64,000 nt of DNA, taken from contig CAMBXL010000011.1 in NCBI GenBank assembly GCA_945871905.1, positions 1 to 64,000 of the forward strand, in the 5' to 3' direction. Below, piece by piece: positions 40,191 through 49,888 of the stretch. The stretch comes from Chitinophaga pinensis (GTDB lineage Bacteria; Bacteroidota; Bacteroidia; NS11-12g; UBA955). Position 1 is the first letter of the stretch; each line of letters opens with the position of its first letter. The notes under the pieces were generated by a model. The model saw only the letters and a program-made list of their open reading frames with translations, had not been told where the DNA came from and made no database searches. The position numbers and the translations under genes were made by a program.

Positions 40191-41318
40191 ATGAATATAA
40201 AACGTTCACTTTTAACAATTATTGTTTGTTTTTCTCTATTGGCAACTAATGCTGTATATGGACAACTAGAAAACAATATCCTGAAACAAAAAGATTCAGT
40301 TAACTTAAATGACACACAAAATGTGAATTATAATTTTGAGGTTTTCAATTTTTACAGAAACACTGAATATTTTGATATTATTGAAAAAGGACAAACCTAT
40401 TTTGGTTCCATGGTTCAAGGCTATTTAAAGTACAATCCTCATAAAAACATAATGATTAAAGTTGGGTTTATAACCCGTCATGACTTTGGGAGCACCAAAT
40501 TAAACACGGTCCAACCTATTGTTTCAATTTCCTACTTCAAACACAAATGGCGTTATAATTTTGGTATGTTACAAGGACACATGAATTATGGTTTTATAGA
40601 ACCCATGTATAATATTGACCGTGCCATAACCAATAGAATAGAAAATGGAATTCAAGGAATATACACTGGAAAAACATTTACTTTCAATAATTTTCTGGTG
40701 TGGGATGAACCTACCTACAGAACGACTACAAATCAAGAACGATTTGTAACGGGTTTTACCTCAGAAAAAACCATTTATAACAAGTCAAAAAATTTAATCT
40801 CATTTCCTTTACAGGGTTCACTTTGCCACCGTGGTGGTCAATTGAATCCTAATCCTAACCCCATTTATTCACGCATTAATGTTGCCTACGGTTTAAAGTG
40901 GCGAAGTAATATTAGTCCTTATTTGACCTTAAAAACAGAACATTATTTTTTACATGCTAGAGATTTTTCTCCTACAATTTCACAACCATTTCTGAATGGA
41001 AATGCCAATTGGCACTCCTTTTCACTTAAATACAAACACATAGAATGGATGATTAACTATTGGCATGGCAGAGAATACCAATCACCTGTTGGCACTCAAA
41101 TATATAACAACTATAATATTTACGACATATACCTTAATCGTCAATCACGTAAAATGCTAATGAGTAGAATATTATTTTCGCAAAAACTTAACAAAGGCAC
41201 TTGTATTGATTTAAGATTAGAACCCTTTTATGACTTTGAATATGGAAGGTTTCAATACAATTATTCTTGCTATATTAAGTTTATTATAGAAGACAAACTT
41301 TTTAAAATAAAAAAATAA
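40191..41318 (+). CDS. Hypothetical secreted/outer-membrane protein
   Basis: Start revised to MNIKRSLLTIIVCFSLLATNAVYGQ; TATTTTTG promoter-like motif upstream at about 40172-40179. Confidence 0.65.
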   Translation: MNIKRSLLTIIVCFSLLATNAVYGQLENNILKQKDSVNLNDTQNVNYNFEVFNFYRNTEYFDIIEKGQTYFGSMVQGYLKYNPHKNIMIKVGFITRHDFGSTKLNTVQPIVSISYFKHKWRYNFGMLQGHMNYGFIEPMYNIDRAITNRIENGIQGIYTGKTFTFNNFLVWDEPTYRTTTNQERFVTGFTSEKTIYNKSKNLISFPLQGSLCHRGGQLNPNPNPIYSRINVAYGLKWRSNISPYLTLKTEHYFLHARDFSPTISQPFLNGNANWHSFSLKYKHIEWMINYWHGREYQSPVGTQIYNNYNIYDIYLNRQSRKMLMSRILFSQKLNKGTCIDLRLEPFYDFEYGRFQYNYSCYIKFIIEDKLFKIKK

Positions 41319-41419
41319 TTAACTCATTTACAGACTATTACAACAAAATATTCAACATTTAAAGCACTCTTAAAAGAAAGCATAGTCAAAAAAACAAAAT
41401 AACCTTAAAATCAAATATC

Positions 41420-42088
41420 ATGAAATTTAAATTTTTAACCCCCGTAATCATCTTAGGAATTGCTTTATTAATCAATTTCGCTAGTTGTAAAAAAGAAACA
41501 GTTTTAAAAGAAACAGTTACACCTACTGCACCTACTACAAACGAAGATTTGATAAGTGTGTTAGACCAAACTGACAAAAAATACCTAGAGGTAGAAGTAA
41601 CTGAAGGCAATGAAGTGCAAGAATTTTCTTCACCAAACGAAGGAATTGTAGAATCTTATTTACTAGTAGAACAAGACATGGATGATGCTGGCTACAAGCG
41701 AACTGTTGAGAGAAGATTCATTTCATGTATCAAAAAACTAGATTTAACAGATGCACAAGTAGCTTCATTGCGTTTAACCCTTCGTCAATTTGAAGAATGT
41801 AAAGCTGCGGATGTAAAAAAACACAGAGAAGCTTATGAGTTATTAAGAAAAAGAATTGAGAAAATCAGACAAGAAGCTTTAGCAAAATTGAAACGAGGTG
41901 ATATTACAAAAGCACAATTTGAAGAAAAAATGCAATTGTTGAAAAAAGACTTTGTTGAAAGTTTAAGAAAAATCAAAATGAGTTATGCTTCAAATTTAAG
42001 AATGTGTTATGAAAAATTCTTAAAAGGCATTAAAGCAACTTTAACTGACCGTCAATGGAAAGCATTTATGGAATGTTACAGAAGTTAA
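41420..42088 (+). CDS. Lipoprotein with Spy/LTxxQ-like helical domain
   Basis: Lipobox NFASCKKE; CIKKLDLTDAQVASLRLTLRQFEECK; LTDRQWKAFMECYRS. Confidence 0.7.
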   Translation: MKFKFLTPVIILGIALLINFASCKKETVLKETVTPTAPTTNEDLISVLDQTDKKYLEVEVTEGNEVQEFSSPNEGIVESYLLVEQDMDDAGYKRTVERRFISCIKKLDLTDAQVASLRLTLRQFEECKAADVKKHREAYELLRKRIEKIRQEALAKLKRGDITKAQFEEKMQLLKKDFVESLRKIKMSYASNLRMCYEKFLKGIKATLTDRQWKAFMECYRS

Positions 42089-42106
42089 TCTAAAAACATA
42101 TTTCAT

Positions 42107-42145
42107 AAAAAAAGGGGTGTCTCAACTATGAGACACCCCTTTTTT
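42107..42145. terminator. Strong bidirectional terminator
   Basis: AAAAAAAGGGGTGTCTC-AACTAT-GAGACACCCCTTTTTT. Confidence 0.9.
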
Positions 42146-42170
42146 GTTTACAAGAATTTAAATTTAATCC

Positions 42171-42314
42171 TTAAAAATTAAACTGTGCTTGAATTATTAA
42201 TAGACCTCCTTTTTGATAATTATTTTTAAGCCCCGAATCCTCAAAACGTGTTTGTGAAATAATGTATTTTTTTTTCACAAAACGAATTAAGTCTAATTGA
42301 TAATGAATTGAATA
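42171..42314 (-). pseudogene. C-terminal remnant of an outer-membrane beta-barrel (porin-like) protein
   Basis: Minus-strand reading YSIHYQLDLIRFVKKKYIISQTRFEDSGLKNNYQKGGLLIIQAQFNF-stop; amphipathic strands ending in Phe; no upstream start because pit abuts it. Confidence 0.5.
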
Positions 42315-42315
42315 C

Positions 42316-43725
42316 TTAAATAAACAATCTGAATAAATAATAAAATCCTCCTGCTAAAGTAATAGTCACAGGCAAGGTAAGTAACCAAGCTATCGCAATG
42401 GCTTTGATTGTTGCAGGTTGCAAGTTTTTAATCCCTTTTGATGCGGTCATGGCTCCAGCAACACCTGATGACAATACATGGGTAGTAGATACAGGTAAAC
42501 CAAAAGCAGAACTTAGTCCTATCGTTGATGCAGCTGTTAATTCAGCGGTTGCTCCTTCGGCATAAGTCATGTGTTTTTTTCCAATTTTCTCTCCAATAGT
42601 AATAGCAATACGTTTCCAACCTATCATAGTACCAAGACCTAATGATAAAGCAATCATTAAAGTAACCCATTGAGGCGAATATTCTGTATCATTTTTAAAA
42701 ACTTCTAGTTGATCCTTCAATACAGAAATATTGGATTTATTGTCTATAAAAGTAGGGTTTTTTAATTCATTTACAACTTTTTTATTGATATCCGTAAGAG
42801 CTACTCTTAACTCAACTATGGCAGTTCTTTTGTTTTTATCGGTAGCTATTGGACTAACCTTAAGGGCTTCGTAGTGTAATAATTTCTCTTTAACTTTGTT
42901 TGACTTAATCAATAAATCCGTTTTGTTTTCTTGTTCAAAAACCTGATCCATGTTATTAAGAGCTTGCATGGTTTTATTGACATTAAACTCAGAATTTAAA
43001 GCGAATTGAAGAGGCATAAAAGTAATTAAGATGATTAAAACCAATCCAATACCTTTTTGACCGTCATTATTTCCATGAAAAAAACTAACCAAAGTACAAG
43101 TTGCTATAAGTATAGCTCTAATCCAAGTTGGTGGTCTATTTCCAGGTTCAGGTTCTTTAAAAATTAACTTATCTGCTTTGATTACCCTTTTAAGTATATA
43201 CATCATTAAAATGGTAACCGAAAAACCAAAAATTGGAGAAACTAATAAAGACAAACCAATATCACCTGCCTTGCTCCAATTAACCCCATCACCTCCATGA
43301 ATCCATGAAAACACAAGACCTGCTCCTAATATAGACCCAATTAAAGTATGAGAACTACTACAAGGAATCCCTAGATACCAAGTACCCAAGTTCCAAATAA
43401 TACCTGAAAGCAGCATCCCTAACACCAAACTGACACTTTCTCCCGTCGAAAGATTGATTAAGTCATTTAAAGGAAGTAGATTTACTATTCCCATTGCTAC
43501 TTTGTAACCAAAATAACCACTTACAAGCAGTCCTAGAAAATTACAAAAGCCAGACCAAACTACCGCATAATTAGGCTTTAGAGAACCCGTATAGATGACA
43601 GTAGCTACTGCATTTGCCGTATCATGAAAGCCATTCGCAAACTCAAAAACGCAAACAGCTAAAATACAAAGGGCAAATAAAATACCCATCCAACTTTCCA
43701 TTCCAAACATAGATGCAAATGTCAA
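42316..43725 (-). CDS. pit: PiT-family inorganic phosphate transporter
   Basis: FANGFHDTANAVATVIYTGSLKP, GIPCSSSHTLIGSILGAG, FGLPVSTTHVLSSGVAGAM. Confidence 0.94.
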   Translation of the reverse strand: MTFASMFGMESWMGILFALCILAVCVFEFANGFHDTANAVATVIYTGSLKPNYAVVWSGFCNFLGLLVSGYFGYKVAMGIVNLLPLNDLINLSTGESVSLVLGMLLSGIIWNLGTWYLGIPCSSSHTLIGSILGAGLVFSWIHGGDGVNWSKAGDIGLSLLVSPIFGFSVTILMMYILKRVIKADKLIFKEPEPGNRPPTWIRAILIATCTLVSFFHGNNDGQKGIGLVLIILITFMPLQFALNSEFNVNKTMQALNNMDQVFEQENKTDLLIKSNKVKEKLLHYEALKVSPIATDKNKRTAIVELRVALTDINKKVVNELKNPTFIDNKSNISVLKDQLEVFKNDTEYSPQWVTLMIALSLGLGTMIGWKRIAITIGEKIGKKHMTYAEGATAELTAASTIGLSSAFGLPVSTTHVLSSGVAGAMTASKGIKNLQPATIKAIAIAWLLTLPVTITLAGGFYYLFRLFI

Positions 43726-43928
43726 ATCGCAATGTTACCTTAATATCAAATTATTGCAAAGGTTTTGTTAGTTGCTTAATTCTCAATAGATTTATTTATC
43801 ATTTGGCATTTTTGAAATCATTTTAGTATTATTGCGTTAGATTTTATTGAACGTCTAATTTTTGGTACAATGATTGTAATAATCATTTCAAAGTTACCAA
43901 ATATGAAACTTAATAACCTTCAACATTT

Positions 43929-46900
43929 ATGAAATCAATCATTACTAAACCAATCCTTTTTTTATTTATTACTTTGGCTTCTATCAACGTCTATTCTCAG
44001 CAATGGCTTGGTAGAACCACTAGTAATTACTCTGGTACTTATGGCGTTTACAACAACGCTTCTTCTATCGCCGATTCCAAATATTTATTGTATTTTAACT
44101 TTTGGGGTAGAGGTGTCAATTTTTACAATGATTACCTCGATTACAACTCCCCTATTAAACTAAATAAGTGGGCAAATGACAATTATGTGCTTGCCAATAA
44201 CGACCCTAATAATAAATCAATCTATCAAAACGATTGGTTATTGGAAAATTTAAATGGCAAAGACAAGCAATTTAGTTTTAACCAAGATATTTGGGGACCT
44301 GCGATGATGTTTCCACTTTCCAAAAAAACAAACTTTTCAATAAATACCCGTCAACGCAGTGGTTTGCAAATGTTTGGGATTAGTGAAAACTTTGCTAGAA
44401 TGGCCAAAAATGGCATTGACACTAACAGTGGAATCTTCAATGGACCTAATGCTTTGAGACGAAATGTGACTTATGAAAATGGCAAGTTTGCTGTTAATGC
44501 TCAGTCCTATCAAGAATTGAGCTTTACCCTAGGAGGTATTATGCACCAATCCAAAAAACACCAATTTAATGGTGGACTAACTTTAAAACTAATTCGTGGA
44601 TTAGGATCAGCCTTTATCAAAGGTGATAATTTAAACATGAGTATTGATGGCAATCAATCTGCCGACATAAACGGAACAGTTCAATATGGTTACACTGACA
44701 ATCAATCGGTTATTGACCCATTTAATGACCCTTATGGATTATTTTCTTTAAATTCTAAAGGATTTGGAGCCGGTATAGATGTTGGCTTTGATTATACATA
44801 CCGCTCAAATAGATTGAAATACAGAAACAATCAGTGCAACAACAACAACAGAAAAAGCGATTACGATTTAAAAATTGCAATGGCATTTAATGACATTGGC
44901 GGTATTCGTTTTAACCGTGGTTCTTATGTATACAAATACCAAAACCCTGTAAATTCAAACGTCAATGTAGCGACAGGTATATTAGATGGCTTTAGGTCTA
45001 CCAATCAAAACACTTTTGATTCCATTGGAAATGCCATTTTTGGCTCAATGGGGGTAAACAAAAACAGTGGATTTACAACTGCACTTCCAGCTGCATTTAA
45101 CTTTCAAGCTGATTTCAGATTTACAAAACACTTTTACACTCAAGTCTTCTTAAATCAAAACTTAAAACCGATGAACTCTTCTGGATTAAGAGCGACTTCT
45201 ATGTTATCGGTTATACCAAGAATTGAATCAAGAGGATTTGAATTCAGTATGCCACTTACTTTGAGTGACAATTATAAAAACTTTTACGTTGGCGCATACG
45301 CCCGTATAGGACCTGTATTTTTTGGAAGTGACAACTTAGGGGGTTTATTAAATGTTGCGTCTAATAGTAATTTTAGAGGAGGAGATATTTATGGAGGTAT
45401 TTCATTTGGGATTGGCCATTGCCATACTGAATGGATAGACAATCAAGTTGACCCTGTTTATATTGATTCTGTTAGAGACACCTCACACACCGAAAAATTA
45501 ATAAACAAATCTGATACTATTGTTAAAATCAAAACTGACACCGTAAAAATAGTAATAAAAGACACCATTAAAATTACTAAAAAAGACACTGTTTATATTA
45601 ACAACACTAACAATGCAGAATTAGACAGAATATACAAAAATCGCGAAAATGAAGTATTAAGACGTCAAAGAGAACTTGAGAGACGAGAGAGAGAACTTTT
45701 AGAAAGAGAGCGAAATTTGAATCAAACTAATGCTCAGGTTTTACAAAACTGCAGAAATCAAAACAACACACTAACTGAAGAGCTTAACAGATTAAGAAAC
45801 AACGCTGTTTCAAAGGACAGAGAAATTGACCAATTGAGAAGAGACCTAGAAACTGCGAGACAAACCAATAGAAAATACGAAAGTGATTTGTTAGTTTGCA
45901 AAAACTGTCCAGATGAATTGGTTAAGAAAAATGCAGAAATAGTTAAACTTCAAGCTGAGATAGATGCTTTAAGAAAAAACACGACTCAAACCAACGCTGA
46001 AGTGATTAAGAAAGCGGAATTAGACAAAGCCAAAGCAGAGGCAGAAGCTATTGTGTTAAGAAAAAGAGTCGACAGTTTGGGTCTTGTTATTTTGAATAAA
46101 CAAAAAGAACTTGATTTATGCAAAATAGACAAAAGCTCGGGTGATATTAAAAAATGTGAAGAAGAAAAAGCCTTATTAAATCTTGAAATGATTGAGATGG
46201 CAAAAAACATCAACCGATTAAACACCAGAGTTTATAGCTTGACATACAGAGTAGACAGTTTATACAACGAACTAAACAAATCTAACAAAGCGCTTGACGA
46301 TTGCAAAAGAGCAGCCATAGCCAATGCCGAAGTAATTAAAAAAACAGAAGCGGATAAGGCTAAAGCAGAGGCTGAGGCTGAAATAGCTAAGAAAAGAGCT
46401 GAAGAATTAAACCAAGTATTAATTGCTAGAACAGCTGAATTAGAAAAATGCAAATCGAGCAATAACAATCAAACCAATGCCGAAGTAATCAAAAAAGCAG
46501 AAGCAGACAAAGCCAAAGCAGAAGCAGATGCTGAGATAGCTAAGAAAAGAGCTGAAGAATTGAACCTGTTATTAATCGCAAAAGCTGCTGAGTTAGAAAA
46601 ATGCAAACAAAACTCAACAAGCAATGATGCTGACATTTTAAAAATAAAGAAATGTGAAGAAGAGAATGAAATGTTAAAAGCAGAGATGAAAGCATTAGCA
46701 ACAAATGTTGGACGTTTAAATACCAGAAACTCAGTTTTAACATACAGAGTTGACAGTTTGATTAACGTACTTAAAAACAGTAGTTCTAACAATAACAGTT
46801 CAACAGAAGCAGAACTATTAAAAAAATGTAGAGAGGCTGAAGTTCAATACAAAGCTGAAATTACTGGTTTAAAAAACACCATTACTGCTAAAAACAAAAC

Positions 46901-47777
46901 CATAGACAGCACAAAAGCTGCGGCAGAAGTGATTGTAAAAAAACAAGCCGAATTAAGCACACAGGTTAACCAATTGAAAGCTGAAATTGAAACTTTAAAA
47001 GCTAACAGTCCAAGTGATGATTGTGCTGATTTGAAAAAACAATTAGAAGAGAAAAACGCTCAAATTCTTCAATTGAACAAAGACAAATCTGATTTACAAT
47101 TTCAAGTCAACAATTTGACAAACCAATTGAATGAAACAAGAGTTGAATATAACTTCGTGTTAAAACAAAGTCAAAAATGCAATCAAAAACTTGACAGTTG
47201 TATGAGAGGATTATACAACAAAGACATTGTTCCTGACGAAAAAGACAAACCTACAGAAGGAACAGGTCCATACCAAGGCAACAGAATTGAAAATACGACT
47301 CCGCCAAAAAGAGAAGAAGACAGACCTAGAAAAACTTTATTAGGTGCTATTTTAGAAGCCGCTTTAGAGTCAAGTTCAACGTCAGGTTCAAGTGACGAGA
47401 ATTCAGGAACAGGAACAAACACTCCTAGCAGACCAAGACCAAGTAGTCCAAACACTACAAGTTCAAATGAAAGTACTAGTAAACCAAAATATGATACTCC
47501 TGCACCTTATACTCCATCAAGACCTACCAATCCAAGTCCGAGTTATACGCCATCTAGAACCAACACGAGCAATAATTCTGGTGTAAAAGTAACGCAACCA
47601 AGCACACCTGCAACATCTAATCCTTCTCCAAGCAAGCCAAGTTCACCTGACCCAACTATTAACAGACAACCTGGAACAACGACAGGTGCAGGAACACCAA
47701 GTCCAAATTCGCCAACCATTAATTCAAGAGGTACATCAGGGGGGGCGAGTGGTTTGGAACCGGCAAGAACAAAGTAA
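43929..47777 (+). CDS. DUF5723-type outer-membrane protein with long repeat-derived coiled coil and Pro/Ser/Thr-rich tail
   Basis: N-terminal signal (YSQQWLGRTTSNYSGTYGVYNNASSIADS); barrel-like region; K/E/A-rich coiled coil with internal repeats; low-complexity C-terminus. Confidence 0.85.
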   Translation: MKSIITKPILFLFITLASINVYSQQWLGRTTSNYSGTYGVYNNASSIADSKYLLYFNFWGRGVNFYNDYLDYNSPIKLNKWANDNYVLANNDPNNKSIYQNDWLLENLNGKDKQFSFNQDIWGPAMMFPLSKKTNFSINTRQRSGLQMFGISENFARMAKNGIDTNSGIFNGPNALRRNVTYENGKFAVNAQSYQELSFTLGGIMHQSKKHQFNGGLTLKLIRGLGSAFIKGDNLNMSIDGNQSADINGTVQYGYTDNQSVIDPFNDPYGLFSLNSKGFGAGIDVGFDYTYRSNRLKYRNNQCNNNNRKSDYDLKIAMAFNDIGGIRFNRGSYVYKYQNPVNSNVNVATGILDGFRSTNQNTFDSIGNAIFGSMGVNKNSGFTTALPAAFNFQADFRFTKHFYTQVFLNQNLKPMNSSGLRATSMLSVIPRIESRGFEFSMPLTLSDNYKNFYVGAYARIGPVFFGSDNLGGLLNVASNSNFRGGDIYGGISFGIGHCHTEWIDNQVDPVYIDSVRDTSHTEKLINKSDTIVKIKTDTVKIVIKDTIKITKKDTVYINNTNNAELDRIYKNRENEVLRRQRELERRERELLERERNLNQTNAQVLQNCRNQNNTLTEELNRLRNNAVSKDREIDQLRRDLETARQTNRKYESDLLVCKNCPDELVKKNAEIVKLQAEIDALRKNTTQTNAEVIKKAELDKAKAEAEAIVLRKRVDSLGLVILNKQKELDLCKIDKSSGDIKKCEEEKALLNLEMIEMAKNINRLNTRVYSLTYRVDSLYNELNKSNKALDDCKRAAIANAEVIKKTEADKAKAEAEAEIAKKRAEELNQVLIARTAELEKCKSSNNNQTNAEVIKKAEADKAKAEADAEIAKKRAEELNLLLIAKAAELEKCKQNSTSNDADILKIKKCEEENEMLKAEMKALATNVGRLNTRNSVLTYRVDSLINVLKNSSSNNNSSTEAELLKKCREAEVQYKAEITGLKNTITAKNKTIDSTKAAAEVIVKKQAELSTQVNQLKAEIETLKANSPSDDCADLKKQLEEKNAQILQLNKDKSDLQFQVNNLTNQLNETRVEYNFVLKQSQKCNQKLDSCMRGLYNKDIVPDEKDKPTEGTGPYQGNRIENTTPPKREEDRPRKTLLGAILEAALESSSTSGSSDENSGTGTNTPSRPRPSSPNTTSSNESTSKPKYDTPAPYTPSRPTNPSPSYTPSRTNTSNNSGVKVTQPSTPATSNPSPSKPSSPDPTINRQPGTTTGAGTPSPNSPTINSRGTSGGASGLEPARTK
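45989..46761 (+). repeat. Internal coding repeats (A-B-A-A-B order)
   Basis: A unit: AEVIKKAEADKAKAEAEAEIAKKRAEELN..ELEKCK (three copies); B unit: KKCEEEKALLNLEM..NRLNTR..LTYRVDSL (two copies). Confidence 0.8.
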
Positions 47778-47780
47778 TAT

Positions 47781-47811
47781 TTTGTAAATTAAAAAAGAGC
47801 TGTTATATTTG
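47781..47811 (+). promoter_or_regulatory. Promoter TTTG-N19-TATATTTG for rimP-nusA
   Basis: TTTG 47781-47784, TATATTTG 47804-47811, directly after the upstream stop. Confidence 0.75.
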
Positions 47812-47836
47812 TAGCCTATTATAGATATCATTTAAA

Positions 47837-47860
47837 TGAGGGGCACTAAAAAGCCCCTCA
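47837..47860 (+). promoter_or_regulatory. Leader hairpin upstream of rimP
   Basis: TGAGGGGC-ACTAAAAA-GCCCCTCA followed by CTTGTTTTTG, between promoter and the rimP ATG at 47877. Confidence 0.65.
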
Positions 47861-47876
47861 CTTGTTTTTGAAACTT

Positions 47877-48341
47877 ATGGAATTAAAACCGCAACTTAAA
47901 CGTATTTTGGAAGATGTATTGGTGAATTACGAACACATTTTTTTGGTTGACATACATCAACATCAAAATGAATTTGAATTTACCTTAGATGGTGACCAAC
48001 TTTTGGGCATACATGATATTAGTTCTATCAGCAGACAATTCAATAAAATAGCGGATGAGTTACTCCCTGAGGCTGAATATTCAGTTGACATTGCGACTCC
48101 GGGGGCTGACAGTCCTATCAAATTATTCAGACAGTATCCCAAACATGTAGGCAGAGAATTTCAGGTTACATTAAACACAGACAATCAAAGTTTTAACGGG
48201 AAATTAATCGCTGTAGAAGAACCCTTTTTAACTTTTGAATTTTATAAAGTTGAAAAGCCAAAGAAAAAAGATTTACCAGAACAAATAAAGTTAACTATAG
48301 ACCAAATTAAACAAGCACAAATAATTCTATCATTCAAATGA
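47877..48341 (+). CDS. rimP: Ribosome maturation factor RimP
   Basis: Two-domain RimP pattern (VDIATPGADSPIKLFRQYPKHVGREFQV); located before nusA. Confidence 0.9.
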   Translation: MELKPQLKRILEDVLVNYEHIFLVDIHQHQNEFEFTLDGDQLLGIHDISSISRQFNKIADELLPEAEYSVDIATPGADSPIKLFRQYPKHVGREFQVTLNTDNQSFNGKLIAVEEPFLTFEFYKVEKPKKKDLPEQIKLTIDQIKQAQIILSFK

Positions 48342-49594
48342 CATCACAACAAGTTTTAACAGTAAGAGGATTAGTTGAATCCTTTTCTGAATTTAAGGAA
48401 TTTAAAAACATCGACCGTGCAACATTAATGCGTGTGTTAGAGGAAGTTTTTCGCAACATGCTAAAAAAGAGATATGGCGACGACTCTAATTTTGACATTA
48501 TCATCAATACTGACCAAGGTGACTTGGAGATTTATCGCAATAGATTAATTGTGGATGAGTGTGAAGTTGAAGATGAAAACAAACAAATAAGCATTACTGA
48601 TGCTAGAAAAATAGAGCCTGACTATGAAATTGGTGAGGAAGCAATTGACCAAGTGCCAATGGATTTCTTTGGAAGAAGAAACATATTAGCAGCTAGACAA
48701 ACCTTAATGACTAAGATTCTTGAGCTTGAAAAAGATGAACTTTTCAGAAAATATTCAGACAGAGTCGGTGAAATAGTAAGTGGTGAGGTGTATCAAATTT
48801 GGAAAAAAGAAATCATGGTATTGGATGATGAAGGCAATGAATTGTTATTACCTAAATCAGAAATGATTCCAGCAGATTTCTTCAAAAAAGGTGAAACTGT
48901 GAAAGCGATTGTTCATGAAGTGAGCATGATCAACGCTTCTCCAAAAATCATATTATCAAGAACTTCTCCTGTATTCCTAGAAAGATTATTAGAACTAGAG
49001 GTTCCTGAAATACTAGATGGCTTAATTACCATTAAGAAAATTGTTAGAGAACCTGGCGAACGTGCTAAAATTGCAGTTGAAAGCTACGATGATAGAATTG
49101 ATCCTGTAGGTGCTTGTGTGGGTATGAAAGGAAGTCGTATTCATGGTATCGTTAGAGAATTACGCAACGAAAACATCGACGTGATCAACTTTACAACAAA
49201 CAATTCTTTATACATCCAAAGATCATTAAATCCTGCTAAAATATCATCAATCGCTATTAATGAAGCAAACAAAAAAGCAAGCGTATTCTTAGCGCCTGAC
49301 CAAGTTAGTTTAGCAATTGGTAAAGGTGGATATAATATTCGTTTGGCTAGCAGATTGGTTGGTTACGAAATAGAAGTTTACAGAGAAGATGTTGAATATG
49401 ATGATACAGACATCGACTTAGAAGAATTTGCAGACGAAATTGACAGCTGGATTATTGACGAATTAAAAGCAATTGGTTTAGATACCGCTAAAGCTGTTAT
49501 AGACATTCCAAATGAACAATTAGTTTCAAGAACTCAATTGGAAGAAGAAACTGTGGAAGAGATTAAAAAGATTCTGAAAGCAGAGTTTGAATAA
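48338..49594 (+). CDS. nusA: Transcription termination/antitermination factor NusA
   Basis: RVLEEVFRNMLKKRYG, ILSRTSPVFLERLLELEVPEILDGLITIKKIVREPGERAKIAVES, GACVGMKGSRIHGIVRELRNENIDVI, AIGKGGYNIRLASRL. Confidence 0.97.
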   Translation: MTSQQVLTVRGLVESFSEFKEFKNIDRATLMRVLEEVFRNMLKKRYGDDSNFDIIINTDQGDLEIYRNRLIVDECEVEDENKQISITDARKIEPDYEIGEEAIDQVPMDFFGRRNILAARQTLMTKILELEKDELFRKYSDRVGEIVSGEVYQIWKKEIMVLDDEGNELLLPKSEMIPADFFKKGETVKAIVHEVSMINASPKIILSRTSPVFLERLLELEVPEILDGLITIKKIVREPGERAKIAVESYDDRIDPVGACVGMKGSRIHGIVRELRNENIDVINFTTNNSLYIQRSLNPAKISSIAINEANKKASVFLAPDQVSLAIGKGGYNIRLASRLVGYEIEVYREDVEYDDTDIDLEEFADEIDSWIIDELKAIGLDTAKAVIDIPNEQLVSRTQLEEETVEEIKKILKAEFE

Positions 49595-49617
49595 TTAGTT
49601 TAACTTAGATAATAATG

Positions 49618-49647
49618 AAAAGGAGGTTTTATAAACCTCCTTTTTTT
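49618..49647 (+). terminator. Rho-independent terminator after nusA
   Basis: AAAAGGAGGTTT-TAT-AAACCTCCTTTTTTT. Confidence 0.9.
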
Positions 49648-49843
49648 ATGCCTATTAATAAACATAAATATTATCGTTATTGTCTCCTCAATTAAACTAA
49701 TATAAACCTTATATAAAACCCTATAAAACAAACTTAAGTAAAAGCTTAATAATATTAACATTTAACTGACAAGACTCAATTAAAGAGTCGTTTGGAATAG
49801 TTGAGGCATTACACTCAAACTAGAATTACTAAACTATTACGCA

Positions 49844-49874
49844 TAAAAAAAGGGAGTTACAACTCCCTTTTTTT
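49844..49874. terminator. Terminator downstream of the minus-strand OmpA gene
   Basis: AAAAAAAGGGAGT-TACA-ACTCCCTTTTTTT. Confidence 0.85.
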
Positions 49875-49888
49875 AAATATGTTATCAA

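Noticed and set aside
45986-46792. Several minus-strand ORFs (79, 78, 107, 67 aa) with similar sequences
   Set aside because: Antisense shadows of the coiled-coil repeats; their mutual similarity simply reflects the repeats.
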